From the NCBI GenBank assembly GCA_036365145.1, contig JAEOAD010000031.1:8218001-8282000 (forward strand): a stretch of 64,000 nucleotides of DNA. Direction: 5' to 3'. The notes under the pieces were generated by a model. That model was given only the letters and a program-made list of their open reading frames with translations. It made no database searches and was not told the DNA's origin. The position numbers and the translations under genes were made by a program. Source of the DNA: Orientallactaga sibirica (Eukaryota > Chordata > Mammalia > Rodentia > Dipodidae). Below, piece after piece: positions 12,295-23,802 of the stretch; position 1 is the stretch's first letter, and each line of letters starts with the position of its first letter.

Positions 12295-12554
12295 AAAAAT
12301 TTTTTAAATTTATTTTTGGAGAGAGACACACAGACAGAGAGATAGAGAGAGAGAGGGAGACAGAGATGGGCACACCAGCAGTCTCTCAGCTGCTGTGAAC
12401 GAAATCCAGATGTGTGCACCTCCTTGTGGGCAAGTGTGGCATTGCGCCCTTACGTCACTACGCATCTGGCTAAACGTGGGACCTGGAGATTGGAAGCAAT
12501 GTTCTTAGGCTTAGCAGGCAGGCGCCTTAACTGCTAAGCCATCTCTCCAGCCCT
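12295..12554 (-). repeat. tRNA-derived SINE (B2-type)
   Basis: The complement carries the T-rich tail, a GA tract, 'gctgctgtgaacgaaatcca', 'cgcatctggctaaacgtggg' and the head complement gctaagccatctctccagcc. It is the long jerboa-like variant, also seen at 16398 and 37660. Confidence 0.9.
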
Positions 12555-15500
12555 TAATTTGCTTATTTGACATTTTGACCAAATTGTTCAGTGGGACTCT
12601 TTAATATTTCAAAATTTTTATTGTATTGAATGGATTCTTTTTTATTTATGTGTATGTGTGTGTGGTGTGCATAACATGACAGTTATTTTGATTACTAATA
12701 AAGTGACAAGGGACATAGCCAACCTAAAAGAGATAAGCATGGAGTGAAGTGGGGTCTATTGGGGGAAGATCTGAGATGACTCAGCAACGAGGCCAAGAAC
12801 CAGCTGGCAATAGCTGGATGCTGTTCTTGAGATTCCCAGGATCCAACCTTCAGGCCTGGACCACAAGCATGACCCCATGACAATAATTATCAAGCACTGA
12901 CATGGAGAATGAGCTACAGTAAAGCAGCTTGGGTCTGACAGAGGGAATGCTCAACTGGGAGACTGAGTTGGCAGCTCTGTAGACAGCAGTTAGGATCACT
13001 GTAATTTATGACTGCTCATCCCGGGAATCTGGTCTTTCTGTACTGATCAATACCCATCCTGAGTGGGTGGCTGTCTCTGCCTTCTGATGACTTTATTCCA
13101 TTGTCTGACCAACCTCCTCCCACAAACTATTTTGGACTGAGACGAAACGGAGGTTAGACGTTGTGGTGGCAGACTGGGGCAGACTGCTGCTGACCCCTGA
13201 GTCAATGCTAAGCCATCCCTGAGCAACCTCAGGACATTTTATTTACAAAGAAAACCATCATCCTTCTTCAAGTTTCTTTTGAAGTCAGTGTTTTGCTTGC
13301 ATACAGGTTAAGTTTTTAGAGTATCAATTTTAAAGACAAAGAAGGAACCACATACATATATTTTCCACCATCTCTGTTATCTGAAAATTTAAAGTCAGTC
13401 TTTTTAATGTTTCTGCTAAGTCAACATTAATGCTGCTATTTCTACAGATAAGGAACTGGAAGGTAGGACCAGGATTCCACACAAACCTATGGATATGTTA
13501 TTTTGTCCTAGAATCCTCATTCTTTGAGCAGTGTGACATTTTAGGTGGGTTTTGGCACTTTTCATCCTTGGTCAACAAGACAGAGCAGTTTATACCTACC
13601 CCCACCCAGTGTCCCACTTCCTCATAAAATAGAGAGGTGAAGTTGATAGCAGTTCCTGTGTGTTCAGCTGTGCCAGACTATCACAAAATGTGTGTCACAG
13701 AGGTTGCTTCAGGAAGGTGTCCCCCAGTATTCCTGTCCCTGGCTAGAGATGTGGCAGCCCAGTTAAACAGCCGTACAATAAGAGAGAAGCCCAGGTTGAC
13801 CACTAGACTTTTGGGCATCTGAGATAATTTGTAGAGAGTTACTGGTGACCCTGCCAGGTGAGGGATTCCACTTGAGGGCAAGCATGCTGCAGGCCGGAGG
13901 GGCCTCCTTGAAATGAATCCAACACATATGGAGTAGTTATCCAGGACCTCACAGCAGAGGAAGGATTCTTGGAGCAGTGACTGCGATGCAGAAATCTCAA
14001 ACCATGGTGTGAGAGGAAGCGCCTCTCCTGTGGGAATATGAGGGTCTACACATGGTTCTTCTTGTGGAACCTGATCAATGACTTTGAGATGAGCCATGAC
14101 AGAAGGTCCCAGGAACCCTTTCCATTTCCCGGAGACTACGTACCAATCTCCTGCTCTCTCAGCAGTCCTTTCCTTTCCAGAGGTGGGGATGTCTTCCCAC
14201 AGCTTGAAGAATACATCCACTTCTCTCCTCCTTCCTTTCAAGAATCCTGGCGTCTGAGCCCTGTGACCCAGACTCTGCTGGGCCAGCCAGCCAAGCAGTA
14301 AAAGGAGATTGATGCCCTGTCCTCTTAGGGAATCCATCACTTTCTGGCACATGGGTCAGATGGTTTCACCAAAGGCAATTCTGAACAGCACTGTGCTAGC
14401 TAAAGATGAACACAGCAGAAACCCAAATAGACATGGGGACGTCAGAGATGAAACGGTTCACCCCAGCCAGTCCCCAGGGCCCTATAGAGCCTGATCCACA
14501 CTCCAGTCCCTTTGGTCTCTAGTGGGGAGCTCCTACTATTGCCTTTGGAACAATGCTATGAGAGCTTCCCAGGGCATGGGAAGGAGGCAAGAGGTAGAGG
14601 GTGGAGCATGGCTGTGAAGTCAGGAAGGACCAAGTAAGGGGTGTTTAGGGTAGAGGAAAGCATCCTAGCCAGAAGAGAGAGTCCTTTCTTGGCCACTCTT
14701 TACCTCTTAACTTGGAAGGTTATCCCCACCTTCATCTTATCTGAGGAAAGGATACAGCGTCACCCTCAGGGTCCTGGTGGGACTCAGTCTTGCTCACCTC
14801 GTAGGACTCTGCATATAATATTGATTAGCCTTTGCTCGGCTCCTTTGGTGGTTTCAGGGAAAGAAGCAGCTCACATGGCATTTGGGTGTTAGAATCTCAC
14901 TGGCGCACGGGACTGGCCACATGGAAGTGATTTGTCTTATGCTTTTAGCTCACATCCAGACTTTCTCTGCCAAAGCTCCCTGAGGTATACACCTTGGAGA
15001 GTTTCTTGTCCCCATGGCCAGGAATATGATCTCTCATGGAGGAGGATATGAAGTGGAATGGGATCAGTTTTTCATTCTGGTTCCGTCTTGTCCACTTCCC
15101 AGCTCATCACCCTTGACCAAGGCTGATGCCAGGCATTGGTCTCAAACACTCTTTATCCTAAAGACAACTGGAACAAACCAAGGAGGTTTTATTCTGAGCC
15201 ACTGGGTATTTCTATGTCCCAGAAAAAGATCCCTGTGCATATTTGGGAAGATACATTGTAGGCTCTGCCCCGCCTTTTCCAGGTGCTCTCAGACAGTTAA
15301 GAGAGTACATTTCTCACAATAGGATCATCTGCCCACAGCTGGGTTCAAGGCCTTCAGCTGTCCATGCTCTTACCACTAGAGGCAGGGGTTTACAGCTAAG
15401 GCCAAGGCTCTTGACTCTTGGGACCCTGACGATGGATTGGGAAACCATACCTGTATGCGGCTCCCACATGGCTGCTCTGTGTCTTTCAGGGCTCATGAAT

Positions 15501-15587
15501 CTTGCTGCCAAGAGAGAAAAAAGAGGAAGGGTTTCCAAGATGTGGCCAGGACATAGCAGCTGAAAAAACAGTTTGGCTTTTTCTATT

Positions 15588-15743
15588 TCTTTTTTTGTTT
15601 TTTTTGAGGCAGGGTCTCACTCTAGCCCAGACTGACCTGGAATTCACTATGTCGTCTTAAGCTGGCCTTGAACTCACCGTGATCCTCCTACCTCTGCCTC
15701 CCAAGTTCTGGGATTAAAGGCATGCGCCTCCACGCCCGGCTCA
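15588..15743 (-). repeat. B1 SINE
   Basis: Minus-strand B1 from 'tttttgaggcagggtctcac' to 'gcgcctccacgcccggctc', with 'gacctggaattcactatgt' in the middle. Confidence 0.9.
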
Positions 15744-16397
15744 GTTTGGCTCTTTCTAAAGCTCCTCTGTTCTCATTTTGTACTCTGTGTAGTTGAGAGT
15801 GAGAAGTACTGACGGTAGCTAAAGCTGGGCTAAGGGATCTCAGAAAATTCATACTCTTGCTTCAGGTCTTTGTGGCAATGTGTTGGGAACATTAGAAGGC
15901 CAGAGAGGCATGGTCTCTGTTGCATGGATAGGCAGGTCAGGATCTAGGAGGAGAGTTAAGAGCCCAGGCCACACAGCTAGCAAATGTAGGAGGGGCTTGG
16001 AGGTAAGTCCGGGATCCTTGAACCCTTTCTTGTCTTCTGGAGGTGAGGCATGGCTTACTTTTCGTGTGGGCACAGTGCTTGTTTAGTCCAAGCTACAGTA
16101 CCAGCAGCTTAAGTCCTCAGCCCATGTCCCATCCCAGTGATCCCCAAAGCATGCCTCATGGACCAGTACATGACCATCATCTGGGAACATAGAGATGCAT
16201 AGTCCCAGGCTCCCAGTTGGACCCATTGTGTTAAACTCTTTGGAGGAAGACACCAATGATCTGTTTAACACATTTTCTGGGTGGTTTGATACATTGTTTA
16301 TTGGCATGGCAGAGTGGAATAGAACTGTTGTGGGGTCTGAAGCCAAAGGGGTGCCAAGCGATTGGTTGCTCTGGCATGCCCTTTTGCTCCTCCGGAT

Positions 16398-16664
16398 TTT
16401 TTTTTTTTTTTGAGAGAGACAGAGAGAGAGAGAGAGAGGGAGAGGGAGAGGGAGACAGAGATGGGCGCGCCAACAGCCTCTCAGCTGCTGTGAACGAAAT
16501 CCAGATGTGTGCGCCTCCTTGTGGTGATGTGCGGCATTGCTCCCTTGTATCACTTTGCATCTGGCTAAACGTGGGACCTGGAAATTGGAACCGCTGGAGA
16601 TTGGAGCCAGTGTTCTTAGGTTTAGGAGGCAGGCACCTTAACCACTAAGCCATCTCTCCAGCCC
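16398..16664 (-). repeat. tRNA-derived SINE (B2-type)
   Basis: T-run, GA tract, 'gctgctgtgaacgaaatcca', 'gcatctggctaaacgtggg', a short internal duplication of the 'ggaaattggaacc/ggagattggagcc' segment, and gctaagccatctctccagcc-type head complement. Confidence 0.9.
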
Positions 16665-18493
16665 TTGCTCTGGATTCTTTATCCGTCAGCTGAGTACTTG
16701 ACTTGGCCTTTATTTTACCTTCTTGTGAAATAATACCAAACCTGGTGGAAATGGTGCTTTTACTACACCTACATTCTGAAGTGCTTAAGTCGCTGCATTA
16801 CATTCCCAGGGACACATCAACAAGCATCTGCTCATCCCAGATAAGACAACAAGAACAGACCAAGCCCAGCTTGGTGATAACAGTGAGTTTATTGGGCTCA
16901 GTTACAGGAGTGTGGGTGAAGGACCACTTACGGGAGCATGGGTAACTGAAGAAAAGCTGCACCATTGAGAAGTCCTGCCTCAGCATCAATGAGTGCCCCC
17001 TCAGTTCACCTTCTACCTCCTATGTGCTTTAGCACCTCCCAAGGCCATGTGCAGCGAGGAAAGGATTACATGTAACCGGGGTGTATTAGGGAGGGAGGGC
17101 GTGATGGTAATCTTAGGTGAGGGTCAAATGACCCACCTATTCCACAAGGGACTATTAACAGGCTATATCTTGTGAGAGCTGCGCAGGTAGTCAAGGCTGC
17201 TATGACTTCAGTGTGGACAGAATCACACAACATAAATGGTTCCAACTTCCACATACAGCAACTCAGGGGCTATGTAGGCAGACGTTGGATTGTTCCCCCG
17301 TACATTAGACAGATGAGCGATCTGAGCTGGAGATGTTCTGTATGAAGAAGAAAAGCCCTTGGAGGTTTCAGTCTTGAGATCCTTGGTTCAATCCCTGAAT
17401 GTCCAGAGACTGGGGCCCAGGGAGGGAGAGATGTTTTACCCAGCCCCATCTCCATTCCATGTCTGTATGAGGACCTTCACTTTGCAGGAATCCAGACTCC
17501 ATCACTAGTCACCTGGGAATGATTAGGCAGCAATGAGCAGATGGCCTCCCAAGAGAGGTCCTGACCTTCCATTTTCTCCCAGCGGGAGACTCTTTAGCCT
17601 CCTTTTCAAGGCCAACAAATGACCATTCCTCAGAGGCTGTGAGATAGAGACAAGAGTGTGAAGCAGGAAACTGAAATCCCACGGTTGTGTAGGGTTGTAA
17701 AGACGGGGGTATAACTCACAAGCACATGCAATCTCTTCAGAGCCCCGTGTCCAGGAAGGACAAGCCACTAGTAAGTCTGACCTGCTGGGAAGAAGAAAAT
17801 AAGGGCACAAATCCCAGCGAGGCATATCACCCAGGACTCTGAGGGACATGGAACTGTGACAGGAAAAAGCAATCTCCAAACCCACCAAGCCACTAAGCAC
17901 GGCCTTTCAGCGGTGCCCCCTCTGTCCCTGTCACATGGCTCCTTACTCACAGGGACAGTGTGCCACAGTCTTCTGTCTTCAGCTTTCATTTTCCGACAAG
18001 GTCATTTGAAACGATCCTCTTCCCTGGCTCGGCTGCTCTTCATAATGTTGATACAGGTATTTAATGGGCTTCTGCCTGTTGAACGACTCATGTAAAGGTC
18101 GGTGAGTAATCTCCGGCTCGCTCTTTTCATCACCAGCCCACTGCTTGTACAATTCCTCGGTAGCATTCTTTCCAAAGAGGTGGGAGGGCTGAGGTCACCA
18201 TGCTGCTTTCTCCTGGCAGACACACTTTAATTAGGCTGCTAAATTAGCGGAGGCAGTGGCAACCCTTTTCTTTACACAGATCCCCTCTTCTGAAGCTGTC
18301 TTTGAACTTGCCATTTGTAATCTCATTGGTCTTTTGTCTCTCTGAGAGGAGAAAAGATTGGCCAACTGGAGATGTTCCTGAAATAATTTCAGCTGTTTAT
18401 AAGTATATCATATAACAAACCAAAACTATTGCACTGGGGCCACTGTAGCCATTATATTATACAAAAAATGGTGTGTGCGTGCATGAGTGAGTG

Positions 18494-18514
18494 TGCACGT
18501 GTGTGTGTGTGTGT
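18494..18514. repeat. Short GT microsatellite
   Basis: gtgcacgtgtgtgtgtgtgt: an alternating purine-pyrimidine run of about 20 bp. Confidence 0.85.
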
Positions 18515-18559
18515 TTATGTAGTATGCACATGTCCTTAGTTTCTCCCAGACACTAAGCT

Positions 18560-18730
18560 ATCTTTTTAATCTAGATTATCTCATTTAATCATCACAGAAT
18601 TTCAGTGAGGACAGTATTATTGCTAATCCCACATCACAGACAAGAAAATTGAGGTACTAGAGTCAAATAACTTTTCCAAAACTCCAAAATACCAGAAAGC
18701 AGAAAGAGTCCAGATTCAAATTCGGTTCTC
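18560..18730 (-). repeat. MIR
   Basis: 'tatctcatttaatcatcac', 'cagacaagaaaattgaggta' and 'taacttttccaaaactcc' match the complement of the MIR core (cagtttcctcatctgtaaaa, gggcaagttactta). Confidence 0.75.
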
Positions 18731-18828
18731 ACCCCTACCCTTGTAACCTCTGTATTTAAAACACTGTCACAAGCTTGTTGACATCATCCAGGCATGTGTT
18801 AGGACCTGCTCATCAGAATCTGTATCTG

Positions 18829-19163
18829 AAGGGCTGCAGATAGAGCTCAGTCAGTAAAGTGCTTGCCACACAAGCATGAGGAGCTGGGCTTGAAACCCAG
18901 AACCCATGTAGAAATGTCAGGTCATGGTGGGGGGCATGCTCGTAATCCCAGTACTGGGGTGATAGAAGCAGGTGGATCCCTGGGGTTCTCTGGCCAGATA
19001 GTCTAGCCTATTTGGTGGGCTCCAGACCAATGAGAAACCCTGTCTTAAGAAAAGGTGGATGGTATTTCTGAAGAATGACACCTGAGCTTTCCTCTGGTCT
19101 GTACATACCCACATACTTGGATGAACATATGAATATGCACACACACACACACACACACACAAA
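18829..19163 (+). repeat. B3-type SINE with CA tail
   Basis: The head gaagggctgcagatagagct is followed by 'gcttgccacacaagcatgag', 'taatcccagtactggggtg', 'aaaaggtggatggtatttct' and a (CA)n end at 19137-19162. It is the same family as the split copy at 7271. Confidence 0.85.
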
Positions 19164-19194
19164 TTTGTGTCTTAGCAAGACACAATCACTGGCA

Positions 19195-19390
19195 ATGGCA
19201 GTAGCTTGTTTTTAGTAAACATCATTGATTTATGCCAGTGTCCTGTGCATAAACTACCATTGCCTCTGCTCCCCAGTTGAGAAAGCTGACAGATGGACAG
19301 AAGTTACTGGCTAGAGTTTTACCAACTAGTAAGGGACAGAACTGAGATTTGATTCTGGGTCAGATTTAACCTACAGATTGAAGCTAGTTC
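19195..19390 (-). repeat. Probable MIR fragment just upstream of kinase exon A
   Basis: 'ccccagttgagaaagctgac', 'ccaactagtaagggacagaa' and 'gattctgggtcagattt' resemble the complement of MIR. It ends about 120 bp before the exon acceptor. Confidence 0.5.
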
Positions 19391-19510
19391 CCGTGACTAA
19401 ATTGGGATAATAGAGTTTGCCTTTCCCTGTCTTGAACTCAAGCACCCTATATCCCTTCTCTCCTGATGAATGCCAACTGACTTTCTGCCTCCTCTCTGAC
19501 TCCTCTACAG

Positions 19511-19641
19511 ACGTCCAGCACATCAAGAGGAGGGATATCGTTCTGAAACGAGAACTGGGTGAGGGTGCCTTCGGAAAGGTCTTCCTGGCTGAGTGCTACA
19601 ATCTCAGCCCCACCAAAGACAAGATGCTTGTGGCCGTGAAG
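19511..19641 (+). CDS. Ntrk3: NTRK3 (TrkC) kinase-domain exon A: ATP-binding loop and catalytic lysine
   Basis: This 131-bp internal exon encodes the start of the kinase domain of TrkC, the plasma-membrane receptor for neurotrophin-3. The first two bases complete a codon begun in the previous exon (phase 1), then 43 codons follow. They contain [15 protein letters not shown], the glycine loop GEGAFGKV and the VAVK motif whose lysine binds ATP phosphates (K572 in human numbering). The SPTKDKM stretch distinguishes TrkC from TrkB, which has CPEQDKI there. The acceptor is a pyrimidine-rich tract ending ctctacag and the donor is AAG|GTAAAT (phase 0). Length and phases equal those I recall for the human exon. 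The juxtamembrane and extracellular exons are not in the window. I see no frameshift or stop, so the exon looks functional. Identity is very secure; the choice of TrkC over other Trks rests on the discriminating residues in all three exons. Confidence 0.97.
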
Positions 19642-20636
19642 GTAAATCCTGGAACATGTGGGCATCAGGAACAGGGCAAGTGGGGTGAAGAGTGAGCCTT
19701 ACCACTTTCTCCATTCAAGAAGGTGGTGTCAAATTGGGCTCAGAAGCCACTAGGGGACCATGGTCCAAGGTAAATGAAGTTTCCTATGGATCACAGCTGA
19801 CTTCTTTTGGCCTTAGAGGTCTCAAGATCTGCATAATGTATGGCACATGTGCCTGAGAACCACTTGTAACTATGAAAGGCCCCGATGGCTTCTGGAGACC
19901 CTGGCTTCCTTCCACAGTGGCTCTGCAGTTATACTGTCTGCCTGGAAAGACACATGGCCACTGTGGTTGTCTGGTGAGGCTGAGGAGTCCTTATTCAAGG
20001 CATCTGGGTTCAGGTCCCAAGGCCACATGGCAGAAAGTAGCTGGCTCCTGGCAGCTGTGACGGGGGTCTTTAGCCACAGGATTGTGTGTGTTGCTGAGGC
20101 TTTGGGCAGGCTTGCAGCGGGGACTGAACTGTTTGGGGAAGTACAGAGGGACATTGCTTTTACTACTTGTCCTCCTCCAGCCTTGCTCCAGCACAAAAGG
20201 CACTCTACAGATGAGTGCTGCACCAGTCTGCACACGTTTGACACAAAGGAGTGTCACCTGGGCTTGCTGAGGCACCCATGGGTCTCTGGAGACCTGTTGT
20301 GGGATTCAGGAGCATACAGTGAGCACTTGAGGCCATCACAGGGTCGGCATGAAGTTCTGCAGTGTCAGATGACAGGGGAAGTGGGGTTCAGAGACATGTC
20401 CACATGGAAGGAGTCCCACCAGAACCTCAACAGTGTCCCATCTTTAGCACTGGAGGTCTGATGGAATCTCTGCCTGCCATGAAGGCTGTTTCATGTTGTT
20501 TTAAACCTTTGGGTCTCTGTAGCCACAGTTATGTGTATCTGCCGATTGCCTGTCTGCAGGGCAAGACTCCTGCACAGATGCAGGGGGTGCAGTGCAGGGC
20601 ACCACCTGGCATGGGCAGCAGAGTGACAGCCTGTGT

Positions 20637-20825
20637 ACCAATTCCAGCTCTTTCACTGATCAACTGCGTGACCTTGAGCAGCACTGAAACACTGGTGGGC
20701 TTCAGTTTCCTGCTCTGAATGACAGGGATTATGACATCCCCTCAAATGTGGATGTCTGAATTGCATAATTTGTATAGCATTCCCTAGCGTTTGGGCCATA
20801 GTAAGTGCTCAAGGAGTTGTTGTTT
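20637..20825 (+). repeat. MIR
   Basis: 'caactgcgtgaccttgagca', 'gggcttcagtttcctgctct' and 'gccatagtaagtgctcaagg' follow the MIR plus-strand order. Confidence 0.8.
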
Positions 20826-21112
20826 TCAGTGCTGATGTTGGTTTCACTAAAATGTGCTTAGACACAAGACATAATCATCTACAGAACTTTCGCTGGCTGT
20901 CTAAAATAAGGCTCACCAACCTTTTCCCTTAGTAGCCAGACAGTAAATATTTAAGCGTTGAAGGTTATACACTGTTACACCTCCCAAGTCTGCCCTGGTA
21001 AGAAGAAAGCCCCATAAACAACACACGAGTGGCTGTTTGCCATTTTTCTGTGTGTATGTAAGAGATAGTGTGCGTATATGGGTATATGCATATTCAATGT
21101 GTGTGTTGGACA

Positions 21113-21155
<43 letters not shown>
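21113..21155. repeat. GT microsatellite (about 21 units)
   Basis: An uninterrupted (GT)n run of roughly 43 bp, preceded by a degenerate GTATAT/GTGCGTATAT stretch from about 21045. It can form Z-DNA and is probably polymorphic. Confidence 0.95.
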
Positions 21156-21157
<2 letters not shown>

Positions 21158-21254
21158 GCCAGAGGGTCGAGCTGGGGTCTTCATAGTTGTACTCCACATT
21201 ATGATATGAAGATTTCTCACCGAACCTAGAGTTTACCCTTCATCTAGACTAAGT

Positions 21255-21370
21255 CGACCTTGTCACTGCCTCCCCAGCCTGGCATTTTAGATGGGTCCTG
21301 TGAGTCTGAACTCGGGTCCTCATACTTGCATGACAAGCTCTTTAATCACTGAGCCATCTCTCCAGCCCCT
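21255..21370 (-). repeat. Partial B2/B3-type SINE
   Basis: 'gtctgaactcgggtcctcat', 'acttgcatgacaagctcttt' and 'tgagccatctctccagcccc' are the complement of a B2-type head. The 3' part of the element may extend through the GT repeat to about 21030. Confidence 0.75.
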
Positions 21371-22351
21371 TCTATATATGTTTTTTTCCCAGCAAAAGCA
21401 CATATTGACTGCTGATCTTCTTTCTTGAAAATAAGGACCTAGAATCTCATCTCCCAAAGGCTTAATGATTATTGTTGTTGTACAGACTGGGGGTGAATGT
21501 TTTCTCTGTCTCCATTGACAAAGGTGGTGAGGTGAGAAAGAATGTCTTTAAGTAGCTTGGATAGGGGATGTGAACAAGTTGAAAATTTTATCCCTAACTT
21601 GCAGTGTTCTGGCATATTTAGTGGAGAATTTGACACTCATCTACTGGATATCCCAGCATCTGTCTAGGAAATGGTGAATGAACCAAATAGTTTTGTATTT
21701 TGGGTAGGCAATCAAATAATGACTATCTGCTGAGTGGTCTGACATTGAGGGGAACTTGCCAGACAGGGTGATCCCCCCCCCCAAAAAAAAGTCTGTTTGC
21801 ATTCTTTCCAAAGGGTTCCTTCTCTGTATGGGTGTGGGACCCTCAAGGAGATGGGTGCTCTGACAATTTCCGTCAATTTCCATCAGAGGATTTGTCTTGC
21901 GTAGTGAGCAACCTGGAAGAGAGTCCCAACTTCTCTAAGACCACCCAGGAAGCCGTGCTCCCTGGTCCCTGTCCTTTGTGGGCTGTACTTTCTGTAAGTC
22001 CTTCTCTCTGAGTTTGTTCCTGCGTTGATGTGAGGTAATTTTATATTTCTAGAGAACACTTGCAAGTACAGCCCAAACTTAGGTTCGCTCTAAAATGTAG
22101 CTTTTTAATCTACAGGTATTTCTTACCCAGAGTTGCTATGGTAGAAACAAAGGAGGGGCTTATTTTTAAGGTTGAAGCGTGCTATGGAGCCAAACAAGCA
22201 GAGGTCAGGACACGACACAACCTAATTTGTGTGTATGTGAGTGTAAGCAGGACATAAAACTACAGATGCTTCTCAGTTTGCAGTAGGGTAACATGCTGAT
22301 AATCCTCCGCAAATGAAACTATCTTAGGTGGAAATGAATCAAATAGAGCCC

Positions 22352-22455
22352 GATATGGTAGGATGGGCCTATAATCCCAGCACTTGGATGGTTGAGACAG
22401 GGGGATTATTAGACTGAGGACAACCTGACTCACCTAGTGAGAGCCTATCTCAGCA
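22352..22455 (+). repeat. B1 SINE, diverged
   Basis: 'gatatggtaggatgggccta', 'taatcccagcacttggatgg' and 'gagagcctatctcagcaag' show an old B1. A purine-rich tail follows. Confidence 0.7.
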
Positions 22456-22543
22456 AGAAAGAGAAGATGGAGGAGAGAAAGAGAGAAAATAAGGAGGAAG
22501 AGAAGAAAGGAGGGAAGAGAAGAGAAAGAGAAAAGAAAACCTG
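22450..22543. repeat. Purine-rich (GA/GGA) tract
   Basis: About 95 bp almost entirely A and G on the + strand, composed of irregular GAAA/GGAGA units behind the B1 at 22352. It is capable of H-DNA or polymerase slippage. Confidence 0.85.
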
Positions 22544-22688
22544 TTGAACATTGTATTTTAGCCAAACAATGCCCTGAAGAGAATTGGCTGTCTCTCCTGG
22601 TCACCTCAGCACTGAGTGGGAGCTGCAGCTTCCTGCTGCCACCTGCTATATTGAGAGACCTTTGGATCACATTCAATAGCCTGGGTAA

Positions 22689-22708
22689 AGGTCAAAGTTC
22701 AAAGTTCA
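22689..22708 (+). promoter_or_regulatory. Three direct hexamer half-sites with 1-bp spacing (DR1-type nuclear receptor motif)
   Basis: The bases read AGGTCA-A-AGTTCA-A-AGTTCA, followed by aaagtcagg. DR1 arrays of this kind are bound by HNF4, RXR/PPAR or COUP-TF receptors. The motif is seen directly; any binding is inference. Confidence 0.4.
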
Positions 22709-23189
22709 AAGTCAGGTTTCTTTTGGATACATATTCTTCCAACCATCATAAGTCAGGGACCATCTGTAGTTGAATTCATATTTTTTCAGTTGGCAGTAAC
22801 ACTTTTAAATAGTTATTCGAGAAGCAATCCACTCACAGGGCATTGACACCAGGCAACGTCCTCTCTTGGCAGGTAGGTGATGCAGCTTCACTCCTTTCCA
22901 CCCCGCCCCCACCCAGTTGTCATCCCGTGCTGGTGTTTTGTTCTGGATGACCTTCCATGCTCTTCCAGTTGATGAGCTCTTCTTGTGCTTTTATCTGGTC
23001 TGGAATTTTATGACTGCGGAGTTTTGTTTTAGCTTCAGTGGGGATATGGCTTATTATGAGATGGCTAATAGGTCTTTAATTATTTGTTCTTTAAAAGCAT
23101 CTCATGTTGTGTGTGAAAGTCCGAGGACAGCCCTCCGGTATTGGTCCTAACCTTCTAACTTGTCTGAGGCAGTCTCTTGTTCACTTCTG

Positions 23190-23362
23190 CATACACCCCA
23201 CTAGCTGGCCCATAAACTTCCGGGATTCTCTTGCCTCTGCTTCCTGTCTCACCACAGGAAGACTGGGATTACATATGGTACTCATATAGGTTCTGGAGAT
23301 TTGAACTCAGGCCCTGTGCTTGTGTGGCAAGCACTTTATCCACTGAGTTATCTCTACCATTC
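23190..23362 (-). repeat. Diverged B3-type SINE
   Basis: 'ctggagatttgaactcaggc', 'tgtgtggcaagcactttatc' and 'cactgagttatctctacca' are the complement of a B2/B3 head. Confidence 0.65.
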
Positions 23363-23402
23363 TGTGTTAATTTAATTTCTCCCTGTCCTTATTGCCTACA
23401 TC

Positions 23403-23447
23403 TTTGTTTGTTTGTTTGTTTGTTTGTTTGTTTGTGTGTTTGTTTTT
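23403..23447. repeat. (TTTG)n microsatellite
   Basis: About 10 TTTG units with one TGTG interruption. It is the tail side of the adjacent minus-strand B1. Confidence 0.9.
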
Positions 23448-23449
23448 GG

Positions 23450-23602
23450 TTTTGCTTTTGAAATAGGGTGTCACTATTTTGCCTTGACTGGCTTGGGACT
23501 CCCTAGGTAGCCCATGCTGACCTCAAACTTTAAATGTTTTTCCTGCCTCTGCCTCCTCAGTTTGGGGATTTCAGACATGTACCACTTAGCCTTCAGTTTG
23601 CT
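23450..23602 (-). repeat. Old B1 SINE
   Basis: 'gaaatagggtgtcactattt', 'taggtagcccatgctgacct' and 'gggatttcagacatgtacc' identify a diverged minus-strand B1. Confidence 0.72.
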
Positions 23603-23607
23603 TTTCT

Positions 23608-23802
23608 TTTTGTCTGTCTGTCTGTTTGTTTGTTTGTTTGTTTGTTTGTTTGTTTGTTTTTCGAGGCAGGGTCTCACTCTAGCTCAGGCTGACCTGGAAT
23701 TCACTATGTAGTCTCAGGGTGGCCTCGAACTCACAGCAATTCTTCTACCTCTGCCTCCCAAGTGCTGGGATTAAAGGCGTGTGCCACCATTCCTGGCCAG
23801 TT
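23608..23802 (-). repeat. B1 SINE with (TTTG/TCTG)n tail
   Basis: After the TCTG/TTTG tail (23608-23660) comes a young-looking B1: 'tcgaggcagggtctcactct', 'gacctggaattcactatgta', 'gattaaaggcgtgtgccacc'. It lies directly behind an older B1 of the same orientation. Confidence 0.92.

Larger units (their letters stand above)
1..19510 (+). other. Ntrk3: NTRK3 intron upstream of kinase exon A (right part of it)
   Basis: At least 19.5 kb of intron precedes the first kinase exon. It contains SINEs, an ORR1-like LTR, MIR fragments and simple repeats listed separately. I found no juxtamembrane exon and no exon of the truncated, kinase-less TrkC form, which in human lies tens of kilobases further upstream. 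Stretches 1-530, 890-1590, 3330-4039, 4181-7270, 8106-12049 and 12555-15587 show no gene and no repeat I can name with confidence, apart from the listed items. Open frames of 60-223 codons here lack splice context, codon bias or recognisable domains. Confidence 0.9.

Noticed and set aside
13681..14352. A 223-codon open frame on the minus strand, the longest in the window
   Set aside because: No recognisable domain, no flanking splice or promoter signals, and composition like the surrounding intron. An open frame of this length can occur by chance in 64 kb read in six frames.
15371..15386. ccactagaggcaggg as a CTCF site
   Set aside because: It lacks one base of the core spacing, so the match breaks in the second half.
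16256..16648. Open frames of 65-172 codons over SINEs, with serine-, arginine- or leucine-rich low-complexity stretches (also at 7710, 1612, 37643, 23514)
   Set aside because: They translate GA/CT tracts, AAAT tails or tRNA-like heads and are repeat artefacts.
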